Assembly (NCBI GenBank): GCA_900541035.1
Contig: UQIN01000009.1
Coordinates: 1 to 64,000 of the forward strand
Direction: 5' to 3'
DNA length: 64,000 bases
From: an uncultured Collinsella sp.
Lineage (GTDB): Bacteria; Actinomycetota; Coriobacteriia; Coriobacteriales; Coriobacteriaceae
The position numbers and the translations under genes are program-made. The notes under the pieces were generated by a model, which did not search any database, had not been told where the DNA came from, and was given only the letters and a program-made list of their open reading frames with translations. Positions 8,246-16,300 of the stretch are shown one piece after another (the stretch's first letter is position 1; every line of letters starts with the position of its first letter).

Positions 8246-8869
8246 TTACTTGGTTGTTAGGGTTAGCAGGTCGTTGGGGGTTTTGAGGTTGTAGGTGGCG
8301 TTTGGGATGTCTTGGTGTGATCCCCATGCTGCTCTGGCAAAACTGACCCCTGCTGAAGTTGCGCATTGTTCGTCGTAGACGGTGTCGCCAACGTAGACGA
8401 CGTTGCCAGGATTCGCGCCCGTACGTCGGAGATATTCGAGCATGGGTGCGGGCGAAGGCTTGTGCTCGGTTGTGTCTTCGACAAGGATGATGTGTTCAAA
8501 AAACTTATCGAAGCCAAGGGGTGCAATTTCGTCTGTGTATTCGTTGCGCGCACGTGAGGAGACAATGCCAAGATTGCAACCGCTATCGGCGAGTTTTGCG
8601 ATGACTTCAAGCAAACCTGGAAACACGCTGATGGTGCTTTTAAAGCTGGCGGCAACTTGGCACCAGCGATCCAACGTTGCTTGCGAGTAGATTCCAAGTT
8701 TCTCAAGGGCATTCTTGCCGGGTATGCCGAGGGCAAATTCAAGCTCGTTTCGTGGGAGCGTTTTGCCGGTCTTTTCTTGGACAATCTGGGCAAGCGATGA
8801 CAGAACGCTTTCTTCTGTATCTGCCAATGTTCCATCAACATCAAACACGATATGGTCAAAGTGCTTCAT
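8246..8869 (-). CDS. HAD-superfamily hydrolase (phosphoglycolate-phosphatase-like)
   Basis: A 207-residue phosphatase of the haloacid dehalogenase fold with a helical cap. Motif I is FDVDGTLADTE (nucleophile Asp near residue 10), motif II IVSSRARN, the motif III lysine lies in EHKPSPAP, and motif IV is VYVGDTVYDEQC. The substrate is not determinable; phosphoglycolate- and nucleotide-type phosphatases share this layout. AGGAG stands 8 nt before the ATG. It converges on the aldolase across element A. Confidence 0.87.
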   Translation of the reverse strand: MKHFDHIVFDVDGTLADTEESVLSSLAQIVQEKTGKTLPRNELEFALGIPGKNALEKLGIYSQATLDRWCQVAASFKSTISVFPGLLEVIAKLADSGCNLGIVSSRARNEYTDEIAPLGFDKFFEHIILVEDTTEHKPSPAPMLEYLRRTGANPGNVVYVGDTVYDEQCATSAGVSFARAAWGSHQDIPNATYNLKTPNDLLTLTTK

Positions 8870-8925
8870 ATGATTGCTCCTATCTGTTGTTTGCCTGCAA
8901 GTTTGATGCAGTGACAGAAGAAGGG

Positions 8926-9864
8926 CTAGCGGGATTTCTGCCTGGTACTATCGAAATTCTGCCTCACTGCTCGATAGCTCGAAGGAGTGCATCCCATTTG
9001 TTCTTTAAATACCTGCCCTAGATGGCTTGCTGTCGCAAATCCGCATTGCCGAGCGATTGCCTGCACCGTTCGCGTGGTGTGCGCCAAAAGTTCGCAAGCA
9101 CGGTTGATGCGGTATGCGCGTAGATATGCCGCCGGGGTCGTTCCTGCGCAAGCTTCGATAATGCGGTAACACTCTCTTTCGCTTACGCCGGCTGCAGATG
9201 CCATCTGGGGCACATCTATAGCGGCTGCATAGTTTGCGCGGATAAAGTCCAGGATTGCCTTGAACTGTACGTCGCGGCTGGTCATCCAAGAGGCGTCGTC
9301 GGAGGAAAAGAGCGGTTCAGCTTTGGCATAGATCTGAATCCAGAGTTCGGACAGGCTATTTCGAAGCGCCATCTCGTTCTGCGGCTGTTGAAGGTCGTGG
9401 CTAAAGGAGCTCTTCAGTAAATCGATAAAGGGCATATCGTCGGGGTTGGTGGGCGACCATTTGAGCACATCGACGCCTCGACATTGCAGTAAAGGATTGA
9501 TGTAGCGCTTTTGAAGGCGTCCCGCGGGATCGCCGAGCATCGACGGCTGAAAGATATGCAGCATTTGAATGGCTGGCACCGAATTGGGTGATTGCAGGGT
9601 GCTGTGCAAAACGCCGCCGTTGATAAAGCCGACGGACCCTTCCTCAAAGCGCATGTGCTCATGAGCCGCACGCGTGCGATAGTCAATTGTTCCCTGCTCC
9701 ATGTAGAAAAGCTCGACTTCGGAATGCCAATGCAAGGGGACGGAATTGCCCGGATAGCGAGCGAATTCTGCGCGTTCGGCAATATAGGGCCAGTCTTCGG
9801 CGGTCTCGGGAAAGGCTTCCTCGCGTCCTCCGCGGTGCAATTCTATGTGATCCATGTTTCGCAT
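8926..9864 (-). CDS. AraC-family transcriptional regulator
   Basis: A 312-residue protein with an N-terminal cupin-type sensor (LHWHSEVELFYMEQG near residue 44) and a C-terminal AraC double helix-turn-helix, ending with the family signature region ARQCGFATASHLGQVFKEQMGCTP in two parts. The first ATG (9864) and another at 9855 are both possible; neither has a clear ribosome site. No target is evident; the gene next on its strand is the HAD hydrolase 56 bp downstream. Confidence 0.86.
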   Translation of the reverse strand: MRNMDHIELHRGGREEAFPETAEDWPYIAERAEFARYPGNSVPLHWHSEVELFYMEQGTIDYRTRAAHEHMRFEEGSVGFINGGVLHSTLQSPNSVPAIQMLHIFQPSMLGDPAGRLQKRYINPLLQCRGVDVLKWSPTNPDDMPFIDLLKSSFSHDLQQPQNEMALRNSLSELWIQIYAKAEPLFSSDDASWMTSRDVQFKAILDFIRANYAAAIDVPQMASAAGVSERECYRIIEACAGTTPAAYLRAYRINRACELLAHTTRTVQAIARQCGFATASHLGQVFKEQMGCTPSSYRAVRQNFDSTRQKSR

Positions 9865-9889
9865 GGCATCAGTATAAAGCGCGATGGGC

Positions 9890-10099
9890 TTAGATTGCTC
9901 TTGCCTGTTCGGGGAACGCCTTGTCTAGAGATGCTTGGAGCTTTTCGAATGATGCTCGCAAGTTGAGGCTCTGATTGGTTGACCGGTTGGTTTTTGTGGT
10001 GGGGGAGTCGAGGAGGCCGTCTCTCTGTGTCGGGGGGAAGGAGAAAAGGTCTGCATGTTTTGGGGATGGCTGCCGTGCTACGGCATTGGAAGAATGCAT
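9890..10099 (-). CDS. small hypothetical protein
   Basis: A 69-codon frame with a good ribosome site (GAGGAGG, 10 nt before the ATG), in a stretch of about 490 bp that has no other convincing gene. The product is hydrophilic, ends with the helix-like NLRASFEKLQASLDKAFPE, and matches no family I know. Immediately upstream on the same strand a stop-bounded frame without a clear start ends TAA at the ribosome site, so this could be the 3' remnant of a lost two-gene unit. Evidence is weak. Confidence 0.3.
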   Translation of the reverse strand: MHSSNAVARQPSPKHADLFSFPPTQRDGLLDSPTTKTNRSTNQSLNLRASFEKLQASLDKAFPEQARAI

Positions 10100-10354
10100 G
10101 CTTATGCGGCCTCCTCGATGTCCACCAAAAGGTTGCGCACGGGGTGTGCTGCTAGGTCCCGTGCGTTGGCAGTATTATGCCGCGAGCGCAGATAAGGAAG
10201 CGCTAAAGAAAGGCTTAATGAGGTTTGACGTTGCGATGAAACCGCAGTTAAAAGCTATCGAGTAACACTCTTGAAAGGTTTTGGGCTTAAGGGCTTTCTA
10301 AGGTTTATGGCGCGGATGTGGCTCGCCTGTGTGGGGCGTGTGGATGGCTCGTTC

Positions 10355-11341
10355 CTAGCGCTGCGGCTCTGCGGCGCGCACCTGTTCGATGACCTTTTCC
10401 ATGGTGGCGTCGATGCGGTCCTTTTTGAGTTCGCATTCCCAGATGGTTATGGGTGTCCAGCCCATTTGAGTGAGTGCTGCCACGGCAGCGCGGTCGCGCT
10501 CGACGTTGCGACGGAACTTTGCCTCCCAAAACTCAACGTTGCGCTTGGGCTGGCTAGGGTTGCACTTGGGGCAGCGGTGCCAAAAGCAGCCGTTGACGAA
10601 GATGGCAATCTTGCGCCCAGGAAAGGCGATGTCGGGCTTGCCGGGAACCTTCAATTCCAGGCGATAGCCGGTGAGGCCCGCTGCGCGCAGGCGCTGGCGA
10701 ACGAGCAGCTCTGGCTTGGTATCGGCGCGCTTGTTGCCCTTCATGGACTTTTTGATGGCGGCGCGACGGCGGACCAGTTCGCGCTCGTCAGCGGAGAGGT
10801 CCGAGGTATCGATGCCGTCGAGCAGACCGGGCTTGGGACGCTTCTTGCTGCGGCGCTTAGGTGCGCGCTTGGGTTTGGTGGCGGGTTTGTCGGCTGTGTT
10901 GGGCACGGCGTCATCGGCGGAGCTTGTCTCGAGCCGGTCTTCCTTCAGCTCAATCAGGGCATCGATAAGCCCCTTGTCGGCGGGCATCCATTCCACCGTG
11001 GCAAGCGAGGCGCGCGGAATCCAGCGGATATCGAGCTGTCGGTCGTGCTTCTGGGGCTCGCCGGACTCTTTGGCCATCGAGCAGTAGTAGCACTCCATGG
11101 AGAGATGAAAATCGGGGTAGTCATACTCAACGGTGTAGAAATCGCGCAGGTTGGTGACTTTTACCTGCAGTTCTTCCATGAGCTCGCGGCGTACGGCGTC
11201 TTCGGGCGTTTCGCCGCGCATGAGCTTGCCACCGGGGAACTCCCAAAGTCCCTGCATGTCGCCGTAGCCGCGCTGCACGGCAAGCAGCTCATCGGATCCT
11301 TCCTTGCGAATGATTCCAGCGGCAACATGAACAGTCTTCAA
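10355..11341 (-). CDS. NUDIX hydrolase fused to a Vsr-type mismatch endonuclease
   Basis: A 328-residue fusion. Residues about 1-130 are a MutT/NudG-like NUDIX domain with a full Nudix box (GGKLMRGETPEDAVRRELMEEL matches GX5EX7REUXEE). A lysine/arginine-rich linker (residues about 145-175) leads to a Vsr domain of about 140 residues: TKPELLVRQRLRAAGLTGYR, PGKPDIAFPGRKIAIFVNGC in which the catalytic Asp lies, FWHRCPKCNPSQPKRN and WECELKK. Vsr nicks beside T in T:G mismatches left by deamination of 5-methylcytosine. The start is TTG at 11341 after GGGAGGA. No cytosine methylase gene is in the window. Confidence 0.85.
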   Translation of the reverse strand: MKTVHVAAGIIRKEGSDELLAVQRGYGDMQGLWEFPGGKLMRGETPEDAVRRELMEELQVKVTNLRDFYTVEYDYPDFHLSMECYYCSMAKESGEPQKHDRQLDIRWIPRASLATVEWMPADKGLIDALIELKEDRLETSSADDAVPNTADKPATKPKRAPKRRSKKRPKPGLLDGIDTSDLSADERELVRRRAAIKKSMKGNKRADTKPELLVRQRLRAAGLTGYRLELKVPGKPDIAFPGRKIAIFVNGCFWHRCPKCNPSQPKRNVEFWEAKFRRNVERDRAAVAALTQMGWTPITIWECELKKDRIDATMEKVIEQVRAAEPQR

Positions 11342-11441
11342 CAGGAGTCCTCCCTCAACATCAACACGTGACAGGGTAACTACCCGTACCTTACACAACG
11401 GTAAGGCAAGCGTAAGCCATATCGATGGTAGCCGACTCGTC

Positions 11442-11479
11442 TTCTTGCGACTATAGATGCCGTAGACTAATCGCAAGAA
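11442..11479. promoter_or_regulatory. inverted repeat upstream of the Bce-like ABC pair
   Basis: TTCTTGCGA (11442-11450) and TCGCAAGAA (11471-11479) are perfect inverted copies 20 bp apart, ending 10 nt before the ABC ATPase ATG. It could be an operator or a hairpin in the leader. Promoter boxes are not clear. Confidence 0.4.
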
Positions 11480-11489
11480 AGGACTCGGT

Positions 11490-12275
11490 ATGCAAAGCAC
11501 GCACATGGCGACCCCGGTACTGGAGGTCGCGCATCTCGAAAAGGTATATGGAGCGCTGGGCAACGTGACCCGCGCGCTCAATGACGTCAGCTTTACCGTC
11601 AACCGCGGCGAGTTCGTGGGCATCATGGGCGCTTCGGGCTCGGGCAAGTCGACGTTGCTCAACTGCGTGTCGACCATCGATAGCGCCACAAGTGGCACGA
11701 TCCGCATTAACGGTCAGGACGTGACGCGCATGAAGCAGGCCAAGCTCTCGCAGTTCCGCCGCGAGGAGCTCGGCTTTATCTTCCAGGACTCCAACCTGCT
11801 CGATACGCTCACGGCACGCGAGAATATCGCCCTGCCGCTCACCATTGCCCGCACAAACTCGGCAGAGATCTCGACCCGCGTGCAGGATGTGGCAGCGCGC
11901 CTGTCCATCAGTCAGGTGCTCGACAAGTATCCCTACCAGATGTCCGGCGGTCAGCAGCAGCGCGTTGCCGCGGCTCGCGCGCTCGTCACCGACCCCACCA
12001 TGATCATGGCCGACGAGCCCACCGGCGCCCTCGATTCCAAGAGCGCCCGCCTGCTGCTCGAGAGCCTGGAGGCCCTCAATCGCCGCCTGCGCGCCACCGT
12101 GCTCATGGTCACGCATGACAGCTTTGCCGCCAGCTACACGAGCCGCGTGCTGTTTATCCGCGACGGCAAGATCTTCACCGAGCTGCGCCGCGGCGACACC
12201 GACCGTCGCGAGTTCTTCGACCGCATTATGGAGGTCGTTGCCATGATGGGCGGTGAGGGCTCCGATGCTCTGTAA
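11490..12275 (+). CDS. ABC transporter ATP-binding protein (BceA/MacB-type)
   Basis: A 261-residue ATPase with Walker A GASGSGKST, Q-loop FQDSNLLD, signature MSGGQQQR, Walker B MIMADEPTGALDS and the switch His in VTHD. The DEPTGALDS form is typical of the MacB/LolD/BceA group that partners FtsX-like permeases. It overlaps the permease start by 11 bp. Peptide-antibiotic resistance or sensing is the usual role for such pairs, but no two-component system adjoins it, so the substrate is open. Confidence 0.9.
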   Translation: MQSTHMATPVLEVAHLEKVYGALGNVTRALNDVSFTVNRGEFVGIMGASGSGKSTLLNCVSTIDSATSGTIRINGQDVTRMKQAKLSQFRREELGFIFQDSNLLDTLTARENIALPLTIARTNSAEISTRVQDVAARLSISQVLDKYPYQMSGGQQQRVAAARALVTDPTMIMADEPTGALDSKSARLLLESLEALNRRLRATVLMVTHDSFAASYTSRVLFIRDGKIFTELRRGDTDRREFFDRIMEVVAMMGGEGSDAL

Positions 12276-14466
12276 ACTCGCTTGGGGCAACGTCCGCCGC
12301 GCCGGCCGCGACTACCTCGTCTACCTTTTGACGCTCACCCTGGGCGTCACGGTCTTCTATGCCTTTAATACCATCTCGATGCAGGTCGACATCGCCGGCA
12401 TCGATGAAAAGGGCTTGGCGCAGGTTATGGGCAGCATGCTCGGCGACCTGACGTACTTTTTGGCCGGTGTCATGGCCTTTTTGATGGTGTATGCCAATAA
12501 CTTCATCATGAAACGCCGCAAGAAGGAGTTTGGCCTGTACCAGGTGCTCGGCATGGGGCGCGGGCGCGTCGCCACGATCATGGCGCTCGAGACCGTGATA
12601 GTGTCGGTCGTGGCCTTTGTCGCCGGCATTGTGCTGGGTGTGGGACTCTCCCAGCTCATGACGTTCTTTACGGCCTCGCTCTTTAAGACACAGATCGCCA
12701 ATTTTCACTTCTTTTTCTCGGTGCATGCGTTCAACCTGACCCTTGTCTGCATGCTCGTAATGTTTGTGCTCACGCTACTGCTGAACCTTCGCGCCGTGCG
12801 TCGTACCAAACTCATCGAGCTTATGGGTGCCGAGCGTCGCAACGAGAGCATCAAGACACGCAACCCCTGGATTGCGATTGCCATCTTTGCCGTGGGCGTG
12901 GCGCTTGTGGGCGTGGCCTATTACCGTCTGCTACGTGATGGGTTCCCGCTAACCGCGACGGACAGCAAGTTGCAAGAGGCCATGAACCAGTTTGGTATTA
13001 CGACCGTTATGGTTACCGTGGGCACCTTTGCCCTGTTCTGGGGACTCTCGGGCATGCTCATCAAGCTGCTGCAGAGCCTGCGCGGCGTGTATTGGCGCGG
13101 CCTCAACATGTTTACCGTGCGCCAGCTTGCGGCCAAGGTCAACACGGTGTGCTTTTCGATGGGCGTCATCGCGATGCTCCTGTTTTTGGCCATCACCTCG
13201 GTGACGTGCGGTATGTCGATTGCCAACGTGATGAACGAAAACCTGGAGCGCTATAACCCTGTTGACGTGTCTCAGACGTATGTCTATTACACGCCCGATA
13301 CGCTCGACTACTACAAAGAGTACGTCAATCCGCCTGAAGCCGATCGCATGGTGCTGGCCGATACAACGGTCGATTTGTACCCCGCATGGCACGGCAAGGG
13401 CAAGTCGGTGGACAACAACGACGAGACCGGCAAGAAGGTCGATATCGCCGATGTTGCCGGTGAGCATGTGCAAATCGATTCGTATCTGAGTTACCCGTTT
13501 GGCGGCTCGAATCCTTCGGTGACTCCAAGTGAGATGTGCAAGACCATGGGCGAAAAGCTTCCCAAGGCGTTCGGGGGTAGCAATGCCGATACGATGGGTC
13601 TGTTTGTGACGCCGGCGAGCCAGTACAACAAACTGCGCCAGATGATGGGCGAGGAGCCGGTGCACATCGGTCACGACCAGTATCTGCTCACGTGTGATAT
13701 GGGCGGCGAGCTGGTCGACCTGTACACCAAGTATATGGCTGGCGGCCATGCCCTTACCTTGGGCGGGCATGAGCTCAAGCCCGCAACCGATAAGTCGGAC
13801 GAAGATACGGCGGCCATCGCCAACTCGGCGATGGGCAGTAATCCGGGCACCGTGGTCGTAGCCGACGAGCTGTTGTCCCAACTTAATCTGCAGCCGTATT
13901 CCAGTAGCCTGCTCGTTAACTACAAACAGGGGATGAATACGACCGAGGCAGACGAGAGCATTAAATACACTGTGCTCGACAATCTGCTCGTTGACGGCAA
14001 GGAGCCGGGGTCGTGGGGAACCTTCATCACACGCTCCGAGATGTACACGCAAGCAGCGCAAATGAACGGTCTTATTAGCTACCTAGCCATCTACATCGGC
14101 TTTGTATTGGTCGTTGCATGCGCGGCGATTCTGTCGATTCAGCAACTCTCCAACGTGGCCGACGGCAGCCGCAGCTATCGTGTGCTGGCGCAGATTGGCT
14201 GTGACGACCGCCAGATTCGCCATTCGGTGATGGCACAGCAGGCGGTATTCTTCCTGTTCCCGCTGGCAGTGGGCCTGGCGCACTCCTTTGTGGCACTTAA
14301 GGTGATCATCGAGATGGTGAGCATATTCGGAGATATGAGCATCGGCGGCACCGTGGGCCTCACCTGTGCAATCTTCCTGGCAGCATACGGTGGCTACTTC
14401 CTGGTGACCTACCTCATGAGCGCCGGCATGGTACAAGCTGCCATCGCCACCCGCTACAGCGAATAA
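12265..14466 (+). CDS. FtsX-like ABC transporter permease (BceB-like)
   Basis: A 733-residue membrane protein coupled to the ATPase upstream. A transmembrane segment near residues 18-40 and an early FtsX domain (residues about 55-180) are followed by further helices, a soluble extracytoplasmic part (roughly residues 325-590) and a C-terminal membrane block (about 600-725). The length and the big external domain are typical of BceB-type bacitracin/lantibiotic transporters, which have ten helices; I counted segments only by eye. A strong terminator follows 38 bp after the stop. Confidence 0.85.
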   Translation: MLCKLAWGNVRRAGRDYLVYLLTLTLGVTVFYAFNTISMQVDIAGIDEKGLAQVMGSMLGDLTYFLAGVMAFLMVYANNFIMKRRKKEFGLYQVLGMGRGRVATIMALETVIVSVVAFVAGIVLGVGLSQLMTFFTASLFKTQIANFHFFFSVHAFNLTLVCMLVMFVLTLLLNLRAVRRTKLIELMGAERRNESIKTRNPWIAIAIFAVGVALVGVAYYRLLRDGFPLTATDSKLQEAMNQFGITTVMVTVGTFALFWGLSGMLIKLLQSLRGVYWRGLNMFTVRQLAAKVNTVCFSMGVIAMLLFLAITSVTCGMSIANVMNENLERYNPVDVSQTYVYYTPDTLDYYKEYVNPPEADRMVLADTTVDLYPAWHGKGKSVDNNDETGKKVDIADVAGEHVQIDSYLSYPFGGSNPSVTPSEMCKTMGEKLPKAFGGSNADTMGLFVTPASQYNKLRQMMGEEPVHIGHDQYLLTCDMGGELVDLYTKYMAGGHALTLGGHELKPATDKSDEDTAAIANSAMGSNPGTVVVADELLSQLNLQPYSSSLLVNYKQGMNTTEADESIKYTVLDNLLVDGKEPGSWGTFITRSEMYTQAAQMNGLISYLAIYIGFVLVVACAAILSIQQLSNVADGSRSYRVLAQIGCDDRQIRHSVMAQQAVFFLFPLAVGLAHSFVALKVIIEMVSIFGDMSIGGTVGLTCAIFLAAYGGYFLVTYLMSAGMVQAAIATRYSE

Positions 14467-14503
14467 CAAGCGGGCAAAACGGTCGCAAAATTAGAGGCGT
14501 ATG

Positions 14504-14545
14504 ACCGCCGCGAAGGGACCAGGGGCCCTTTCGCGGCGGTTTTTG
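14504..14545 (+). terminator. rho-independent terminator of the Bce-like pair
   Basis: ACCGCCGCGAAGGG (14504-14517) pairs with CCCTTTCGCGGCGGT (14526-14540) and is followed by TTTT. Confidence 0.9.
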
Positions 14546-14568
14546 CCAATCTGGTGCGTCTCAGATAC

Positions 14569-14687
14569 AAGTGAGTAGACTTTTTTGAACCTGCCGAGCA
14601 CATCGCGGCAAGTGCTCAATAAAATCGCAGGTCAGGGCTGTGGCGTTTTGAGGTGTGCTCGGCCTTCTGCAAAAAGCCTACTCACTT
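14569..14687. repeat. 119-bp element with inverted ends
   Basis: The left end AAGTGAGTAGACTTTTTT (14569) and the right end, read on the opposite strand AAGTGAGTAGGCTTTTTG, are near-identical; both are followed inside by a GCCGAGCACA block. The whole piece can fold as one long hairpin. It lies between the terminator and the IS110 target repeat and has no coding content. It looks like a small non-autonomous palindromic repeat. Confidence 0.55.
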
Positions 14688-14746
14688 GGTTTTTCTGCTA
14701 GAAGACCGCCACGAGGGAAGGCAACTCCCCCGGGTAGTCGTTGGGT

Positions 14747-14818
14747 AGTCGTTGGGGACGTTCTTAAACGACTAGCCGTTGGGGACGTTCTTGTTTGACT
14801 AGTCAAGCAAGAACGTCC
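14747..14818. repeat. tandem 27-bp units and palindrome that formed the IS110 target
   Basis: Two 27-bp units, 14747-14773 and 14774-14800, share CGTTGGGGACGTTCTT. The second continues into a near-perfect 36-bp palindrome (14783-14818) centred on TTGACTAGTCAA. The outer arm AGCCGTTGGG (14774-14783) finds its partner CCCAACGGCT only at 16231-16240, on the other side of the IS element, so the palindrome was split by the insertion. Confidence 0.8.
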
Positions 14819-14889
14819 ATTACAGTCGAAATTGTCAGCCTGGGACCATCTCGGGCTACGATTGAGGCGCGCCCAGAACGGGCCGCCGA

Positions 14890-15035
14890 CCGGGCGCCCG
14901 CGCACGGCCGAACGTCCCTGCCCCCGAGAGGGCCTGTTGGGTGCTGCCGGCGCGGGGCGCGCCGCCCCCGACGGCTGATAGGAAAGTGCCGGGCAGGTGC
15001 CGCGGCTGGTAATGTGAGTGCCGAGGGGGAGGCCA
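14890..15035 (+). ncRNA. predicted bridge RNA in the left end of the IS110 element
   Basis: Two guide loops can be read. Target loop: GAACGTC (14910-14916) equals the left flank 14811-14817, and GTTGGGTG (14936-14943) is the reverse complement of core plus right flank 16229-16236. Donor loop: ATAGGAA (14978-14984) equals the element's right end 16222-16228, and GTAATG (15009-15014) is the reverse complement of core plus left end 14818-14823. The donor loop is closed by CCCCCGACGGC (14965-14975) pairing with GCCGAGGGGG (15020-15029). Order and layout match the bridge RNA known from IS621. RNA ends are approximate. Confidence 0.78.
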
Positions 15036-15067
15036 TCCGGTCGAACGACTACCGGAAGGATACCACC

Positions 15068-16201
15068 GTGAAAGCGCCATCCACCAGACCCGCGGCCGTG
15101 CTCGGCCTGGACGTCGGCAAGTCGTCGCACTGGGCCTGCCTGATCGACCGCGACGGGGAGGTGCTGGCCAGCGCCCCCGTCCGCAACAGGGAGGCCGAGC
15201 TCGACGCGCTGTTCGCCTCCGCGCCCGCCGGCACGCTCGTCGTCGTCGACCAGTTCCGCAACATAGGGTCCCTCGCCGTGAGGCGGGCCCGCGCCGCGGG
15301 GCTCGGGGTCGCCTACCTGCCCGGGCTCGCCGCCAGCCGCGCCGCGGGCCTGTTCGCCGGCGAGGCCAAGACCGACGAGCGCGACGCCGCGGTGATCGCG
15401 CGGACCGCCCTGGGCGTGCCGGACTCCCTGTCGGGGGTCCCGGGCCGCGGCGAGGCCCTCGAGGCCGCCCGCGCCCTCTCGTCGCAGCGCGACCACGTCG
15501 TCGCCTGCGCGACCAGGGACAAGAACCGCCTGCGCGCGGTGCTGCTCGAGTCCTGCCCGGCCCTCGAGGCCGCGGTCGACCTGTCGGACCGGCGGTGGCT
15601 GGAGCTGCTCGCCGGGTTCGGCGGGGCGTGGGGGATCGCCCGCTCCGGGGCCGAGGGCCCGCGGGCCGAGGCCGCCGGGGAGGCCGCGGCCGCCTCCACC
15701 GCGCCCCCGCCGGCGCTCGTCGAGGCCGAGAACAGGCAGGTCAGGTTCCTGGCCGCCCGAATATCGGAGGCCCTCGACGAGGCCGGGGCCCTCGAGGCCG
15801 AGACGGCGGCGCTGCTCGAGGGCGACGAGACCTACGCGTGCCTGCTCACCGTGCCCGGCATCGGCCCGAGGACCGCGGCGCAGCTCGCGGTGTCGGTCGA
15901 CATCGGGAGGTTCCCGGACCACGACCACCTGGCCTCGTACTGCGGCATAGCCCCGAGGGTGAGGAGCTCCGGCACGTCGGTGAGGTCGGTCAGGGCGTCC
16001 AGGCGCGGCGACGCGAGGCTCAAGTCCCTGCTGATCTTCTCGTGCAACAGCCTGGTGAGGTCCTCGGGGCGCTACGGCGAGTACTACCGGGCCTGCAGGG
16101 CACGGGGCATGGGGCACGGGCGGGCGCTCAAGGCCGTCGCGAGGAAGCGGCTCAGGGCGATATACGCCGTGATGCGCGACCGGGTGCCCTACCGGGAGTA
16201 G
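15068..16201 (+). CDS. IS110-family DEDD transposase (bridge-RNA-guided recombinase)
   Basis: A 377-residue recombinase. The N-terminal RuvC-like domain has Asp15 in LGLDVGKSSHW, Asp61 in VVVDQF and Asp103/Asp106 in KTDERDA, the four acidic residues of the DEDD set (Asp in the second place, as in this actinobacterial branch). The C-terminal Transposase_20 domain has TVPGIGPRTAAQLAVSVD, then the region with the serine used for strand exchange (residues about 295-330). The start is GTG at 15068 after AAGGA; a longer upstream frame would cover the bridge RNA and is rejected. The frame is intact, so the element may be active. Confidence 0.93.
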   Translation: MKAPSTRPAAVLGLDVGKSSHWACLIDRDGEVLASAPVRNREAELDALFASAPAGTLVVVDQFRNIGSLAVRRARAAGLGVAYLPGLAASRAAGLFAGEAKTDERDAAVIARTALGVPDSLSGVPGRGEALEAARALSSQRDHVVACATRDKNRLRAVLLESCPALEAAVDLSDRRWLELLAGFGGAWGIARSGAEGPRAEAAGEAAAASTAPPPALVEAENRQVRFLAARISEALDEAGALEAETAALLEGDETYACLLTVPGIGPRTAAQLAVSVDIGRFPDHDHLASYCGIAPRVRSSGTSVRSVRASRRGDARLKSLLIFSCNSLVRSSGRYGEYYRACRARGMGHGRALKAVARKRLRAIYAVMRDRVPYRE

Positions 16202-16244
16202 CCCCGACGGTTGACAAAACTATAGGAACACCCAACGGCTACCC

Positions 16245-16292
16245 AAGGAGTGTCCCAAACTGCCGGCAGAAAAGGAGCGTCCCTAACTGCCA
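16245..16292 (+). repeat. dispersed 50-bp repeat, copy 2
   Basis: AAGGAGTGTCCCAAACTGCC, then GGCAGAAAAGGAGCG: the same element as at 310-359 in the opposite orientation. It begins 14 nt outside the IS110 right end. Confidence 0.6.
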
Positions 16293-16300
16293 CATCAAAC

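Larger units (their letters stand above)
14818..16230 (+). mobile_element. IS110-family insertion sequence, complete
   Basis: Boundaries come from the interrupted palindrome and the guide matches: a CA dinucleotide core stands at both ends (14818-14819 and 16229-16230), left end sequence from 14820, right end up to 16228. There are no terminal inverted repeats or target duplication beyond the core, as expected for IS110. A 250-bp non-coding left end precedes one DEDD transposase gene; the right end after the gene is only 27 bp. G+C is clearly higher than in neighbouring genes, a sign of a different origin. Confidence 0.85.

Noticed and set aside
9975..10265. 96-codon plus-strand frame between araC and the NUDIX-Vsr gene
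   Set aside because: No ribosome site and no family similarity; the opposite small frame has a better start signal, though neither is secure.
14795..15067. N-terminal extension of the IS110 transposase
   Set aside because: The extension would overlap the bridge RNA guides, lacks a ribosome site and does not resemble IS110 N termini; GTG at 15068 has AAGGA upstream.
16211..16216. TTGACA at the IS110 right end as an outward promoter
   Set aside because: No -10 hexamer at 16-18 bp downstream.
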